A stretch of 64,000 nucleotides of DNA from Pantoea eucrina (GTDB lineage Bacteria > Pseudomonadota > Gammaproteobacteria > Enterobacterales > Enterobacteriaceae). The notes beneath the pieces are model-generated. The model was given only the letters and a program-made list of their open reading frames with translations, had not been told where the DNA came from and searched no databases. Location: the NCBI RefSeq assembly GCF_001691555.1, contig NZ_MAYN01000001.1, positions 360,084 to 424,083 on the forward strand, in the 5' to 3' direction. The number at the start of each line of letters is the position of its first letter. Positions within the stretch are counted from its first letter, which is position 1. Position numbers and translations under genes: made by a program. Below are positions 41,717 to 50,068 of this stretch, piece after piece.

Positions 41717-43232
41717 TGATCACCTCCGCAATCTGCGCTTCGCTGCTCTGATGCGGCGCAAATTCCGCTACCAGTTCACCTTTGCGCATAACCAGCACGC
41801 GATGGCTGTTGTAATACGCTTCCGGGATCTCATCGCAAATCATCAGCACCGCCATGCCGGACTCTGCCAGATCGCGCGCGATGCGGTAAATTCCCTCTTT
41901 GTTGGCAATATCCACGCCGACAGTCGGCGAATCGAGGATCAGGATATGTGGCCGCGTCGCTACCCATTTGGCGATGGCGATACGCTGTGCATTACCGCCG
42001 GAAAGCGTTTTCACGGGCAAGCTGCTGTCCGAAACTTTAATGTTCAGGTCACGAATCAGCTCTTTCACCACCTGGGCGGCTTTGTGGTGATCCATCAATC
42101 CGGCGCGGGTGTGCAGTTTGTCAAAAATGGATACCAGCGTGTTGTCGTAAATGGATTGCTCCATGATTAGCCCCTGCGTCAGACGGTCTTCTGACACATA
42201 GGCAATACCGTGCCGGATAGCGTCACGGTTAGAGTGGAATTTCACTGCATTACCGTTGATACGGATCTCGCCGCTGTCCGGTTGACTCATGCCGAACAGG
42301 CTGAGGCAGAGTTCCGTACGCCCGGAACCGAGCAGGCCAATAATCGATGTGATCTCGCCCTGACGCAGCGACAGCGAAATATCATGATACTGGCTCTTGC
42401 GGCTCAGATGGCGGACCTCCAGCAGCGGCGTCACCCCGGCGGGTGCCCGATGCGGCAGGTGGCTGTAGGTAAAGCGCTGCCCGGTCATCAGGAACGCCAG
42501 CTCGTTGCTGTCGAGTTCGCTCGCCGGCCAGGTGCCGACCAGTTTGCCGTCGCGCATCACGCTGATACGGTCGGCCACTTCCATTACTTCATCCAGACGA
42601 TGGCTGACAAACACCACGCAGATACCGGCGGCTTTCAGCTCACTTACTACCCGCAGCAGGCCATTGACCTCAGTGCGGGTCAGTGATGCCGTGGGTTCAT
42701 CCATGATCACCAGCGTGGCATCAGCGGCGATTGCGCGGCATATTGCCACTAACTGACGGTCGGCGATTGAAAGCTTTTCTACTTTACGATCCGGATCCAG
42801 AGAAACGCCGACCCGTTGCATCGCCGCCACAGCCTTTTTGCGCATTGACTCACGATGTACCCAAAAATCACCGCCCGGAAGATAACGATTAATAGCAATA
42901 TTTTCGGCTACCGACAGATTTGGGAAGAGAGACAGATCCTGATAAATAACCTGAATACCGTACCAGGAAGAGAGCTGCGGCGTCAGGGTATGAAATAGTT
43001 TTCCGTCCAGCGTAATCGCCGCGCCTTTTTCCGGCTGATAGACGCCGGAAATAACTTTAATTATGGTGCTTTTGCCACAGCCATTCTGACCGGCCAGACA
43101 ATGCACTTCGCCTTTATTGAGCGTCAGGCTGACATTATCCAGTGCTAATACGCCGGGAAACTTTTTACTGATTTTCTCAAGGCTGATAAAGGCTTCAGCA
43201 GGGGCAGGGGGCGTGTTGAGCGTATCCATCAC
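41709..43232 (-). CDS. Sugar ABC transporter ATP-binding protein (RbsA/LsrA-like)
   Basis: 507 residues with two fused nucleotide-binding domains. First: Walker A GQNGCGKST, Walker B LVIMDEPTASL. Second: GLLGSGRTEL in place of a Walker A Lys (degenerate as in RbsA), signature LSGGNAQRIAIAKW and Walker B ILILDSPTVGVD. Energises import of the sugar captured by the binding protein (43479-44465). A 246-bp hairpin-containing gap separates it from that gene. Confidence 0.92.
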   Translation of the reverse strand: MMDTLNTPPAPAEAFISLEKISKKFPGVLALDNVSLTLNKGEVHCLAGQNGCGKSTIIKVISGVYQPEKGAAITLDGKLFHTLTPQLSSWYGIQVIYQDLSLFPNLSVAENIAINRYLPGGDFWVHRESMRKKAVAAMQRVGVSLDPDRKVEKLSIADRQLVAICRAIAADATLVIMDEPTASLTRTEVNGLLRVVSELKAAGICVVFVSHRLDEVMEVADRISVMRDGKLVGTWPASELDSNELAFLMTGQRFTYSHLPHRAPAGVTPLLEVRHLSRKSQYHDISLSLRQGEITSIIGLLGSGRTELCLSLFGMSQPDSGEIRINGNAVKFHSNRDAIRHGIAYVSEDRLTQGLIMEQSIYDNTLVSIFDKLHTRAGLMDHHKAAQVVKELIRDLNIKVSDSSLPVKTLSGGNAQRIAIAKWVATRPHILILDSPTVGVDIANKEGIYRIARDLAESGMAVLMICDEIPEAYYNSHRVLVMRKGELVAEFAPHQSSEAQIAEVING

Positions 43233-43284
43233 AGATCCTTAAGCATACTGATTATATTCGGGCTGGGGCTTTGGCTGCACTTAC

Positions 43285-43317
43285 TCCTGCGGATCACTGA
43301 CGGATGTGATCGCAGGA
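43285..43317. repeat. Intra-operon hairpin 1
   Basis: TCCTGCGGATCAC pairs with GTGATCGCAGGA (12 bp with one bulged G) between the binding-protein gene and the ATPase gene. Such elements after a binding-protein gene often protect its mRNA and lower downstream expression. Confidence 0.55.
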
Positions 43318-43434
43318 ATTCATGCACACCCAATCCGGGTTATTTAGGATATAGGTTTTCAATCTCTCAGTAGAAATTCAGATACAGCACAGCATACAAC
43401 GCCGTATCTGTTTCTATTTGCCTGGTGTAGCGCG

Positions 43435-43451
43435 GGAGATAATATATCTCC
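43435..43451. repeat. Intra-operon hairpin 2
   Basis: GGAGATA/TATCTCC 7-bp inverted repeat with a 3-nt centre, 28 bp after the binding-protein stop codon. Possibly a partial terminator or an mRNA 3'-end stabiliser. Confidence 0.45.
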
Positions 43452-43478
43452 GGAAAATAAAATAATTAAAATGACCCA

Positions 43479-44465
43479 TCAGAAGCCAAGTGATTTCGCA
43501 TTCTCTGGTGTGACTTCAAGAATTTTATTAAAGCGGATCACTTTTTTGTCCATATCTACATCGGCTTTGCCCAATTTTTCGATACTCAGCTCTTTAGTCA
43601 CTTCTTTACCCTGAAGCAGCTGATCGGCAACTGTCACCAGGGCGTAACCGGCATCTTTCGGATCCCACAGCAGAACTTTCTTAATATCACCGCGCATCAG
43701 GTAAGGAGCCGCCTGGCCTGGCATAGCGATACCGACAACTGCAATTTTGTTTTTTGCACGTTTCTGCTGAACAGCCTGACCGGCACCGATAGGGCCGAGC
43801 GAGCCGAAACCGATAATCCCCTTCAGGTCAGGGTAGGTTTTCATTAAATCCAGCGTGGTGGAGTATGACTTATCAATATTTTCGGCCACCGGCAGACGTG
43901 AAGTCACTTCATGCATGTCCGGATACTTCTCTTTCTGATATTTAATCGCAGCATCCGCCCACGCATTGTGCAATGGCACGGTCAGAGAGCCGACATAAAT
44001 GGCGTAACCCCCTTTGCCACCCATATCTTTTGCCAGCTCATCCATGTTGGCCTGAGCATATTTCTGGCTGTCGATGGTTTCGACATCCCACTGGCCAATT
44101 TGCTGATCGGGCGATTCATGCGTTAATACCACGATGCCCTGATCGCGGGCTTTTTTCAGCACCGGTTCCAGCACTTTAGCGTCATTGGGTACCACAATGA
44201 TTGCGTTAACTTTTTTAGCGATCAAATCTTCAATAACCTTGACCTGCTGGGCCGGATCCGGGGTAGACGCACCGACCTGGTATGCGTTGACATCCAGTTT
44301 CTGCGCGGCTTCTTTTACGCCGACCTCCATACGGGTAAACCAGGGAATGCCCGTAACTTTGGCAACGACGGCGATATCGTAAGGTTTGGCGGCAAATGAA
44401 GGTGTTGTAAATAACATGCATGCTGAAACCACACATGCACTGACTAATGCGAGGTTAAATTTCAT
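43479..44465 (-). CDS. Periplasmic sugar-binding protein (RhaS/LsrB-like)
   Basis: A 328-residue binding protein with signal peptide ending TTPSFAA. The mature part opens KPYDIAVVAKVTGIPWFTRM and contains AIIVVPNDAKVLEPVLKKAR, the periplasmic type I fold seen in LsrB (autoinducer-2) and RhaS (rhamnose) proteins. First gene of a six-gene operon with ATPase, two permeases, kinase and isomerase. ATG with AGGT SD; the frame is open further upstream without support. Confidence 0.9.
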   Translation of the reverse strand: MKFNLALVSACVVSACMLFTTPSFAAKPYDIAVVAKVTGIPWFTRMEVGVKEAAQKLDVNAYQVGASTPDPAQQVKVIEDLIAKKVNAIIVVPNDAKVLEPVLKKARDQGIVVLTHESPDQQIGQWDVETIDSQKYAQANMDELAKDMGGKGGYAIYVGSLTVPLHNAWADAAIKYQKEKYPDMHEVTSRLPVAENIDKSYSTTLDLMKTYPDLKGIIGFGSLGPIGAGQAVQQKRAKNKIAVVGIAMPGQAAPYLMRGDIKKVLLWDPKDAGYALVTVADQLLQGKEVTKELSIEKLGKADVDMDKKVIRFNKILEVTPENAKSLGF

Positions 44466-45059
44466 TTCGGTACCTTTCTTATGAGGTTCTGATAAAGGGG
44501 ACAGGCGACAGCTTTCACATCCACGTTCTGAGATTAACGTAAGGGGATATCGCTTTTCGCTCGCCCTTGAGCGAAATGTGAGCAATGCCCAAAATTGTTA
44601 AATTAGGTGGTTTTTTATGTAAAAAATAAGTTATAAAAATGCGTTTTGAGCCAGGTTACTATTTTACGGGGCTAAGATCTTATCTTTAATTAACATTTAT
44701 TACGTATTTTATTAACAATAAATTAACTTAACCGACCGTCGGCGGTGTTTTTATCTTCAGTCTGGTAGCGGCCATGCTTTTTATTTGAGCAGAGTGTGAA
44801 CAGGGTCACGAAGGCAGCGGGCAGGCCCCGGTTTCGCCTTGCGGCAAACCGGGAAGCGACGTAAACCGTCCGGTTGTGGCGCTAAGCGGACATCATGACG
44901 GTGTGACGTGTGTATTAAGGTATTTACTTTTTCATACAGTGATTCTCACCTGACATATCATCTCATCGATCAGTGTCAATTCTGGACAAAGTAGTGGTGC
45001 GTCATATGTTTATCGCGTTAGTCTGACCGCCTGGAAGGACCACAAGCAAGAAGCGTTGT
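44466..45059. other. Divergent non-coding region
   Basis: About 590 bp, AT-rich between 44590 and 44730, carrying the sugar-operon promoter and a CRP-like site at 44795-44810. No gene recognised. No dedicated regulator gene adjoins the operon. Confidence 0.45.
44795..44810. promoter_or_regulatory. CRP-like binding site
   Basis: TGTGA-ACAGGG-TCACG matches the CRP half-sites TGTGA and TCACA in 9 of 10 positions. It lies about 330 bp before the binding-protein start and 250 bp before the phosphatase gene, so the target promoter is uncertain. Catabolite control of the sugar operon would be sensible. Confidence 0.45.
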
Positions 45060-45617
45060 ATGGAAATTATTTTAATGCGTCATGGAAAGCCCGCTTTTAC
45101 AGGCTCTGCGAAAGTAACGAGCCGTGAAATGTCCAACTGGATTGCAGATTATGATCGTTCTGATACAGGAGAAGATATACCGCCTGAGTCCAGTAAATCA
45201 TTGGCGTTCAGCGCATCGCAAATCCTGAGTAGCCCTCTTCCCAGAGCACTTTCTTCCCTGAAAGCATTAGACCTTGAACCGGATGTCATTGATGAGGTTT
45301 TCAGGGAAGCAGATCTGCCGGTATTTCCTATGCCCGGTTTCAGGCTATCCCCGACCGTATGGGCTGTTTTTTTCCGCGTCATGTGGTTATGCGGCATATC
45401 CCGTGACGTAGAGCGCGTTGGAATAGCAAAGAAACGTGCTATTCAGGCTGCGGGTATCCTTGCAGCGTTTGCAAAAAGATCTGACGGCCCCGTGCTGCTT
45501 ATGGGACATGGAGTAATGAATCGGCTAATTGCAAGGGAACTGAGGTCGTTGGGTTTCAAAGAATATCGTTATCAGGGTAGTGGTTACTGGAACGCAAGTA
45601 GCTACAGGCTTCAGTAA
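45060..45617 (+). CDS. Histidine phosphatase superfamily protein (branch 1)
   Basis: A 185-residue protein with MRHGKP at residues 6-11 (catalytic RHG), SSPLPRALSSLKAL (the second Arg), and LLMGHGVMNR (second catalytic His). This is the phosphohistidine-forming acid phosphatase/mutase fold; substrate unknown. Hydrophobic stretch AVFFRVMWLCGI in the middle is unusual for the fold. No clear SD (GCAAGAAGC). Monocistronic, upstream of a long gene-free region. Confidence 0.82.
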   Translation: MEIILMRHGKPAFTGSAKVTSREMSNWIADYDRSDTGEDIPPESSKSLAFSASQILSSPLPRALSSLKALDLEPDVIDEVFREADLPVFPMPGFRLSPTVWAVFFRVMWLCGISRDVERVGIAKKRAIQAAGILAAFAKRSDGPVLLMGHGVMNRLIARELRSLGFKEYRYQGSGYWNASSYRLQ

Positions 45618-46147
45618 GTAAATATGGAAAGGGCACATCTGGCCTATTCAGACATTGGAAATGAGTCGTTTCGCTTTGATCGAAAATTATACTATCAATC
45701 GTTGTGCTGCTTGTCTGGGGACATGTATGCTTTCTGCCCCTTCTGAATGTGAAGGAACACATATGCTCTCTACGTCAGGATCACCTTCCTGATGCCTTAG
45801 CACGCGCCATACCTGCATATGCACGCTCAGAATCCGCAACCACAAAGATAACCTGCATCGTCATTTTTACGGCCGGACCGGTGAGAGCTGCTCTACCCAA
45901 CGCCGGGCCGTGACCACGTAGTTCCGATATAGAAATCAGCTCAACGGTTTTTCTGTTCTCCGGAGCACGTCGTCCAGGGTGTCTAAGCATACAGGAATAG
46001 AATCTTTTCTGACTGCAACAGCAGTACCCGGGTCCGGACAGTAGTATGTTCAATTAAGCCATTCAGATATGTTTGCTCACAGCGAACATTCAGGTTTTCT
46101 ATAATTGATATTGGTTTACGATGCAGCCGCGCACAGCAGGTAATTGT
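45618..46147. other. Non-coding or decayed stretch
   Basis: About 530 bp with several open frames on both strands, none with an SD or recognisable domain. A 90-codon minus-strand frame at 45781-46053 is the longest. The region looks like decayed accessory DNA. Confidence 0.4.
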
Positions 46148-46585
46148 ATGATAAAAAAAGCAGATCACGTCGGATTTTCAGTCAGAAGCATTGAAGAGTC
46201 ATTATTTTTCTGGACTGATATTCTTGGCGGAAAGTTATTACGCGAAGGAAAAATGTCTGGGCCTATCATTGATGAAGTGACAGGCGCAAGGGGCGCTGAT
46301 GTGCGAATGGCGTTGCTTGAACTGGCTGGCATCAAAATTGAATTACTGCAATACGATAACATCAAACAGCCAGAAGAACCTTCAGTACCTTATATCCCTG
46401 GCTATGCTCACCTTGCATTTATAGTTGAGGATATTGATACGCTCTTGAGTAAAGCATCTGAGTATGGCTGGAAGACACCAGGTAAACCGCAGACAATCTT
46501 ATCAGGCCCCATGCAGGGAACCAGAGTAATCTATTTACAAAGCCCCGATGGACAGACGCTAGAGTTGATGGAGCAGGGTCAATAA
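46148..46585 (+). CDS. VOC-family (glyoxalase-like) protein 1
   Basis: A 145-residue protein of the vicinal-oxygen-chelate fold: KKADHVGFSVRSIEESLFFW (first metal His), IELLQYD (Glu), YAHLAFIVEDIDTLL (second His) and GQTLELMEQ (final Glu). Two beta-alpha-beta-beta-beta modules, as in methylmalonyl-CoA epimerase and glyoxalase I relatives. Start at ATG after AGGT. Substrate unknown. Confidence 0.82.
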   Translation: MIKKADHVGFSVRSIEESLFFWTDILGGKLLREGKMSGPIIDEVTGARGADVRMALLELAGIKIELLQYDNIKQPEEPSVPYIPGYAHLAFIVEDIDTLLSKASEYGWKTPGKPQTILSGPMQGTRVIYLQSPDGQTLELMEQGQ

Positions 46586-46601
46586 AGTCCACATCGTGTC
46601 A

Positions 46602-46766
46602 CCGCGTACTGGTATGACGCACATGCAGGCGGTTACCGGGTCAGGCATCATTCTGCAGCGCGACGACCGGAGCTGCTGAACAGGGCTGGGCTATTCAAGG
46701 TTAATCACGCGCAGGCCTGACCAGCACCGCTCTCCGGCACCGGTTATCAGCACGACGGGCGCCTCA
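46602..46766. repeat. 165-bp direct repeat, copy 1
   Basis: Matches 63836-64000 base for base with three substitutions (about 98% identity), offset 17,234 bp, same orientation. It covers the last 76 bp of the GhoS-like gene and about 90 bp beyond its stop. The match continues to the window edge, so the real length is unknown. Confidence 0.95.
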
Positions 46767-46981
46767 CTGAAGCTGCTCAGCAGGGTGCATACCCGGCTCA
46801 TTAAATCCGTAATCTTTTCAGAACCCACGTAGACGAACTCGTCCGTCGGCAGGGCATACGTGAACCCCCGCCTGCAGACGACGCTTCGTGAAAAACCGTT
46901 CTCAAGCATGGCAAACATCAGCTCAATGTGCGCTTTTTCGGTCTGCTCCTTTAGCTCAATCCGGACTGTATAACTGGTCAT
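46691..46981 (-). CDS. GhoS-like (DUF2622) small protein, copy 1
   Basis: A 96-residue protein: SYTVRIELKEQTEKAHIELM, ENGFSRSVVC, YALPTDEFVY and VLITGAGERCWSGLRVI fit the ferredoxin-like DUF2622 family that includes GhoS, the RNase antitoxin of the type V GhoT/GhoS system. No ghoT-like membrane peptide is seen next to it, so an antitoxin role is not shown. A nearly identical copy begins to appear at the right edge of the window (63925-64000). Confidence 0.72.
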   Translation of the reverse strand: MTSYTVRIELKEQTEKAHIELMFAMLENGFSRSVVCRRGFTYALPTDEFVYVGSEKITDLMSRVCTLLSSFSEAPVVLITGAGERCWSGLRVINLE

Positions 46982-47383
46982 AGCGATACCTGACAGATGT
47001 ATAATTTAAGATAACTTAAATTATAGGTGTTCCTGAACAAATAACGGGTAATTGAGATATGTCCTAAGCAAATACGCTTACTGTTCTGAGCCCCGTCCTG
47101 ATCAACTCCGGGAGAACTCAGCCCGCTGCGTATCTTAACGTCCGCAAAGAGTGAGGAGCGGATGTTCGTGGTTATCCGATAGTGGGGAAGAGTTTGCTTA
47201 TGAGGTCGTATATTCATTTGCAGGCAGCAGGTCAGGTCACTCGCGATCGATGCGACTGTTGCCGTAAAGGCTGCATTCAGGCAACCTGCGCTTTCCCTTA
47301 CCCATTCTGCCAACCTCACGTGATCCTGCGGACACTCTCTTTCAGCATTAAAGTGCATTCGTGCCACTGTCTATCAGGGTTTC
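46982..47383. other. Non-coding stretch
   Basis: About 400 bp with the GhoS-like promoter and a 5-bp-arm hairpin (47140-47163). A 129-codon minus-strand frame at 46978-47367 lacks an SD and any domain and has atypical composition, so I do not call it. Confidence 0.4.
47140..47163. repeat. Hairpin repeat, variant type, copy A
   Basis: TCCGC...GCGGA arms around AAAGAGTGAGGA. A close relative lies at 47962-47985 (TCCGC-AAAGAGCAAAAA-GCGGA). Confidence 0.45.
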
Positions 47384-47692
47384 CTATCCCTGAGTGACTG
47401 GCCGCATGAAGCTTCGTTCATAACTTATGATGCTTCGATTAACCTGTTCAGTTGCAAAGACAGAAAGGCATTCAGGATCTCTCTTCATTTCTTCACGATA
47501 TGCTTCATATGCCGCAAGGCTGGGAAAACTAAAAAGAGCATAGGCCAGATTGTTAGCTCCCTCGTGAGGCAGGTAATAACCGTGATGATTTCCCCCCATA
47601 CGATTCACAATAGGAATCCATGCCCGCGCGTAAGACTCAAACTCATCCAGCTTATAGGGATCTATGACGTACTTTAGAAAACAGGTGACCAT
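47384..47692 (-). CDS. NIPSNAP-family protein
   Basis: A 102-residue dimeric alpha-beta barrel type protein: VTCFLKYVIDPYKLDEFESYARAWIPI and GYYLPHEGANNLAYALFSFPSLAAYEAYR are the NIPSNAP signature (substrate- or heme-binding ferredoxin-like). Function not established. A weak SD TAAGGCATC precedes the ATG. It is alone between two gene-free stretches. Confidence 0.85.
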   Translation of the reverse strand: MVTCFLKYVIDPYKLDEFESYARAWIPIVNRMGGNHHGYYLPHEGANNLAYALFSFPSLAAYEAYREEMKRDPECLSVFATEQVNRSIISYERSFMRPVTQG

Positions 47693-47883
47693 ATCAGTGA
47701 TGCCTTAAGATAAGAGGGTGATTAGGGATAGATTACTGACCACTATAAAACCTGCAAAAATCACGATGTTTTATCACAACACCACCGTGGTGCCCTTACC
47801 TGGTGCCATGACAACGTGAAGTTAAGGAAGCTCTGTAGACATAAAAACACTTACCCTCTTATTAAAACAGTGATATTTGCAAC

Positions 47884-47907
47884 GTCTGCTTCTGGCACAG
47901 TGCGGAC
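47884..47907. repeat. Dispersed hairpin repeat, copy 4
   Basis: GTCTGCTTCTGGCACAGTGC followed by GGAC; member of the TCCGCTT...AAGCGGA family with two arm changes. Confidence 0.6.
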
Positions 47908-47961
47908 TGTCGGTGCTGAATGCCCACTATGAGCGAAAAGCGGACTGATTTGCAGGCCCAT

Positions 47962-47985
47962 GTCCGCAAAGAGCAAAAAGCGGAC
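47962..47985. repeat. Hairpin repeat, variant type, copy B
   Basis: GTCCGC...GCGGAC perfect 6-bp arms around AAAGAGCAAAAA. Shares the outer arms with the TCCGCTT family but has a different centre. Confidence 0.55.
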
Positions 47986-48036
47986 AAATTAATAGATATT
48001 GGCAAGCTTGAATATTCTGGAACACTGGCATTCAGT

Positions 48037-48753
48037 TTAGCTATGCCCAGGGGTTATTTTATCCAGGCTTGCACTGCGCCACATGCGGAGTAAGCGATGT
48101 CGGGAATGAGGGTATCCTTCCCGCATAAGTTGAAGAGATGTGAATCGCGTTACGTCGAAATGGCGGAAGGCATTACGTTTTTCACACCATGCCGCAAGCA
48201 CAATATCTCCTGAGAAATAACCTAAAGCGAAAGGCCATATCGTTCTTTCACTCACATTACCTGACCTGTCTGTATAACCTGTCCGGATTTTCTGTCTCCG
48301 CCTGATGGCGCTTCGAAGAGAGTTCAGATTTTCAGGATTGTGATGGGCAACCTGAGTCTTTCCGACTAATAGCGTCGAGTCATCAAACAGCGTCTTTAGC
48401 TGTGGAGGCAGACCTTGCCGGATCTTGCCCGTCACCTCAGAAGCTGCTTTTGCTATACCCGCATCACCATATACAGCTACCCATCGCAAACCGAGCGCCA
48501 GCGCGTCAAGCTGCTCAGGGGTAAACATCACAGGCGGCAAATGATGGCTCCGGGAAAGCAGAAATCCCGTGCCGGCTTCACCTTGAATGTCTGCCCCCTG
48601 AGCACGCAGTGCGTGAACATCACGGTAAAGCGTGCGAAGGCTGATGGAAAGCTCTCGAGCAAGCCAGTGTCCGCTTACCGGATAGCGATGCTGATACAAA
48701 ATCTGCAGAAGATTGAGTAGGCGCTCTGCACGCTTCGGTCCCGATGCTGACAT
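48037..48753 (-). CDS. HTH/WYL-domain regulator (YafY-like)
   Basis: A 238-residue regulator. The N-terminal winged helix (about 8-60: ERLLNLLQILYQHRYPVSG, LARELSISLRTLYRDVHAL) is the DeoR-like HTH of WYL proteins, then a central helical region and a WYL domain (about 140-210: RTGYTDRSGNVSERTIWPFALGYFSGDIVLAAWCEKRNAFRHF), where the usual WYL triplet is replaced by VLAAWCE. Divergent from the VOC gene at 48811, its likely target, with 57 bp between them. Confidence 0.88.
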   Translation of the reverse strand: MSASGPKRAERLLNLLQILYQHRYPVSGHWLARELSISLRTLYRDVHALRAQGADIQGEAGTGFLLSRSHHLPPVMFTPEQLDALALGLRWVAVYGDAGIAKAASEVTGKIRQGLPPQLKTLFDDSTLLVGKTQVAHHNPENLNSLRSAIRRRQKIRTGYTDRSGNVSERTIWPFALGYFSGDIVLAAWCEKRNAFRHFDVTRFTSLQLMREGYPHSRHRLLRMWRSASLDKITPGHS

Positions 48754-48810
48754 GTTCTGTCAATGCTCCATGCAATAGTGAAGTCTCATTCTTTTTGACG
48801 CGAGAGACTC

Positions 48811-49173
48811 ATGATACTTAACCTGATCATTCTTTATGTTGATGACCCGATTGTCAGCAGCAGATTTTATCAAAATCTATTCAATACAGAACCAGACGTG
48901 ATGCTTCCGACGTGGGCGGCTTTTTCCTTCAATAACGGCCTGAATCTTGGGCTATGGTCAACAACGGCTAGTGACTTTGTATCCTGCGGTAAGGGTAACC
49001 GGACTGAGTTGAGTTTTATGGTTAAAGACATTCAGACGGTTGATGCGCTTTATCAGCAGTGGTCAGACAGCGGTGTGCAGATAGAACAGCGACCCAAACA
49101 GGCTGTTTTTGGCAGGACGTTCGTTGCGCTTGATCCTGACGGGCACCGTATCCGGGTATGTATACCGGATTAA
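48811..49173 (+). CDS. VOC-family protein 2 (bleomycin-resistance-like)
   Basis: A 120-residue single VOC module: LIILYVDDPIVSSRFYQNLF, GNRTELSFMVKDIQTVDALY and FVALDPDGHRIRVC. Similar size to PhnB/bleomycin-binding relatives that sequester or modify small molecules. The His of the first metal position is replaced (LIILYVDD), so metal binding may be lost. It faces the WYL regulator, a common pair for detoxification. AGAGAC upstream is a modest SD. Confidence 0.84.
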   Translation: MILNLIILYVDDPIVSSRFYQNLFNTEPDVMLPTWAAFSFNNGLNLGLWSTTASDFVSCGKGNRTELSFMVKDIQTVDALYQQWSDSGVQIEQRPKQAVFGRTFVALDPDGHRIRVCIPD

Positions 49174-49227
49174 TAAGTAAAGACGCTTACCTGCCCATGT
49201 TTAAACCTGAAGCATCCGGTTTTGGCA

Positions 49228-49249
49228 CAGGGCTGCTGTTGCAGCCCTG
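49228..49249. terminator. Hairpin between convergent VOC and recombinase genes
   Basis: CAGGGCTGC/GCAGCCCTG, a perfect 9-bp stem with a TGTT loop, 6 bp before the recombinase stop codon on the other strand. No long U-run. Likely bidirectional terminator. Confidence 0.6.
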
Positions 49250-49254
49250 ACAAA

Positions 49255-49857
49255 TTAGACTTCAATCGACTCTGATATTTCTAAGGCATCATCTACTTCG
49301 ATGCCCAGGTAACGTACTGTGCTTTCGAGTTTTTTATGACCCAAAAGTAACTGAATAACACGAAGATTTTTCGTTTTTTTATAGATCAGATATGGCTTGG
49401 TTCTGCGCATGGAATGCGTACTGTAGAGCGTTTCATCGAGACCCAGCTTCTCAATCCATCCATGAAAAATACGGTTATATTGTCTGGTTGAAATGTGTCT
49501 TGAGGAACCAATGCGGGACTGAAAAAGATAGTCGCTACTACGTAAATGAGCCATTTTGATCCATGCGGATACAGTCTCTCTGGTTCCCTTCGTCAGTTCA
49601 AACTGAACAGGGCTGCCCGTTTTTTGCTGCAGCACAGTCGCTCTGCCCGACACAGCGTGTCCATAGGCGACATCAGAAACTTTCAACTTAACCAGATCGC
49701 AGCCCCGAAGTTTACTGTCCAGAGCCATGTTAAACAGAGCCAAATCGCGGACTTTTCCTTCCAGTTCAAGACGGATACGAATCCCCCAGATATGAGGGAT
49801 CTGAAGAGGTCGTTTCTGGCCAATAAGGCGGCTTTTGTTCCAGGGGGATACTGTCAT
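49255..49857 (-). CDS. FimB-size tyrosine recombinase
   Basis: 200 residues, the length of FimB/FimE-type recombinases, consisting only of the catalytic domain. Visible catalytic elements: SKLRGCDL (Arg I), THSMRRTK (His-x-x-Arg II), LLGHKKLESTVRYLGIE (His and nucleophilic Tyr). Start at ATG after GGAGA with a 7-nt gap. FimB-type enzymes invert promoter-bearing elements flanked by short repeats; no such flanking pair was identified here, and none of the neighbours is a fimbrial gene. Probably acts elsewhere, or is an orphan. Confidence 0.88.
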   Translation of the reverse strand: MTVSPWNKSRLIGQKRPLQIPHIWGIRIRLELEGKVRDLALFNMALDSKLRGCDLVKLKVSDVAYGHAVSGRATVLQQKTGSPVQFELTKGTRETVSAWIKMAHLRSSDYLFQSRIGSSRHISTRQYNRIFHGWIEKLGLDETLYSTHSMRRTKPYLIYKKTKNLRVIQLLLGHKKLESTVRYLGIEVDDALEISESIEV

Positions 49858-49862
49858 GTTCA

Positions 49863-49883
49863 ATCTCCATTGAGTTAGGAGAT
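49863..49883. repeat. Short inverted repeat upstream of recombinase
   Basis: ATCTCC and GGAGAT arms with a 9-bp centre, adjoining the recombinase start. Includes its SD, so it may fold in the mRNA and limit translation, or be a recombinase-binding half-site pair. Weak evidence either way. Confidence 0.35.
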
Positions 49884-50068
49884 GTGATTATGGTTGTCTC
49901 ATTTGAGCGAGGAGCGGAAGTTAGACCTGCAGAAAGCGTCGTAGAAAAGTTCTGACTGCCTCACCGCAGGCGTTCTCGGCTAGGCGTTTCAGAATTATAA
50001 GCCGTTGAAAATATCATTATTAAAGTATATTTATCCTGATTGACTAAACTACAAACATGGGGATTTTA

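Larger units (their letters stand above)
47693..48036. other. Non-coding stretch with hairpin repeats
   Basis: 344 bp between NIPSNAP and the WYL regulator; includes the repeats at 47884-47907 and 47962-47985 plus a half copy near 47929-47945. No gene seen. Confidence 0.5.

Noticed and set aside
45880..45960. tRNA-like word (GTTGGGTAGAGC on the minus strand)
   Set aside because: No acceptor stem pairing or T-loop at the right distance; a chance match to a D-arm.
45781..46053. 90-codon minus-strand frame
   Set aside because: No SD, no recognisable motif, in a stretch with several competing frames.
46978..47367. 129-codon minus-strand frame upstream of the GhoS-like gene
   Set aside because: It overlaps the GhoS-like start, has no SD and a scattered composition with unusual Cys and Arg content; it is more likely chance.
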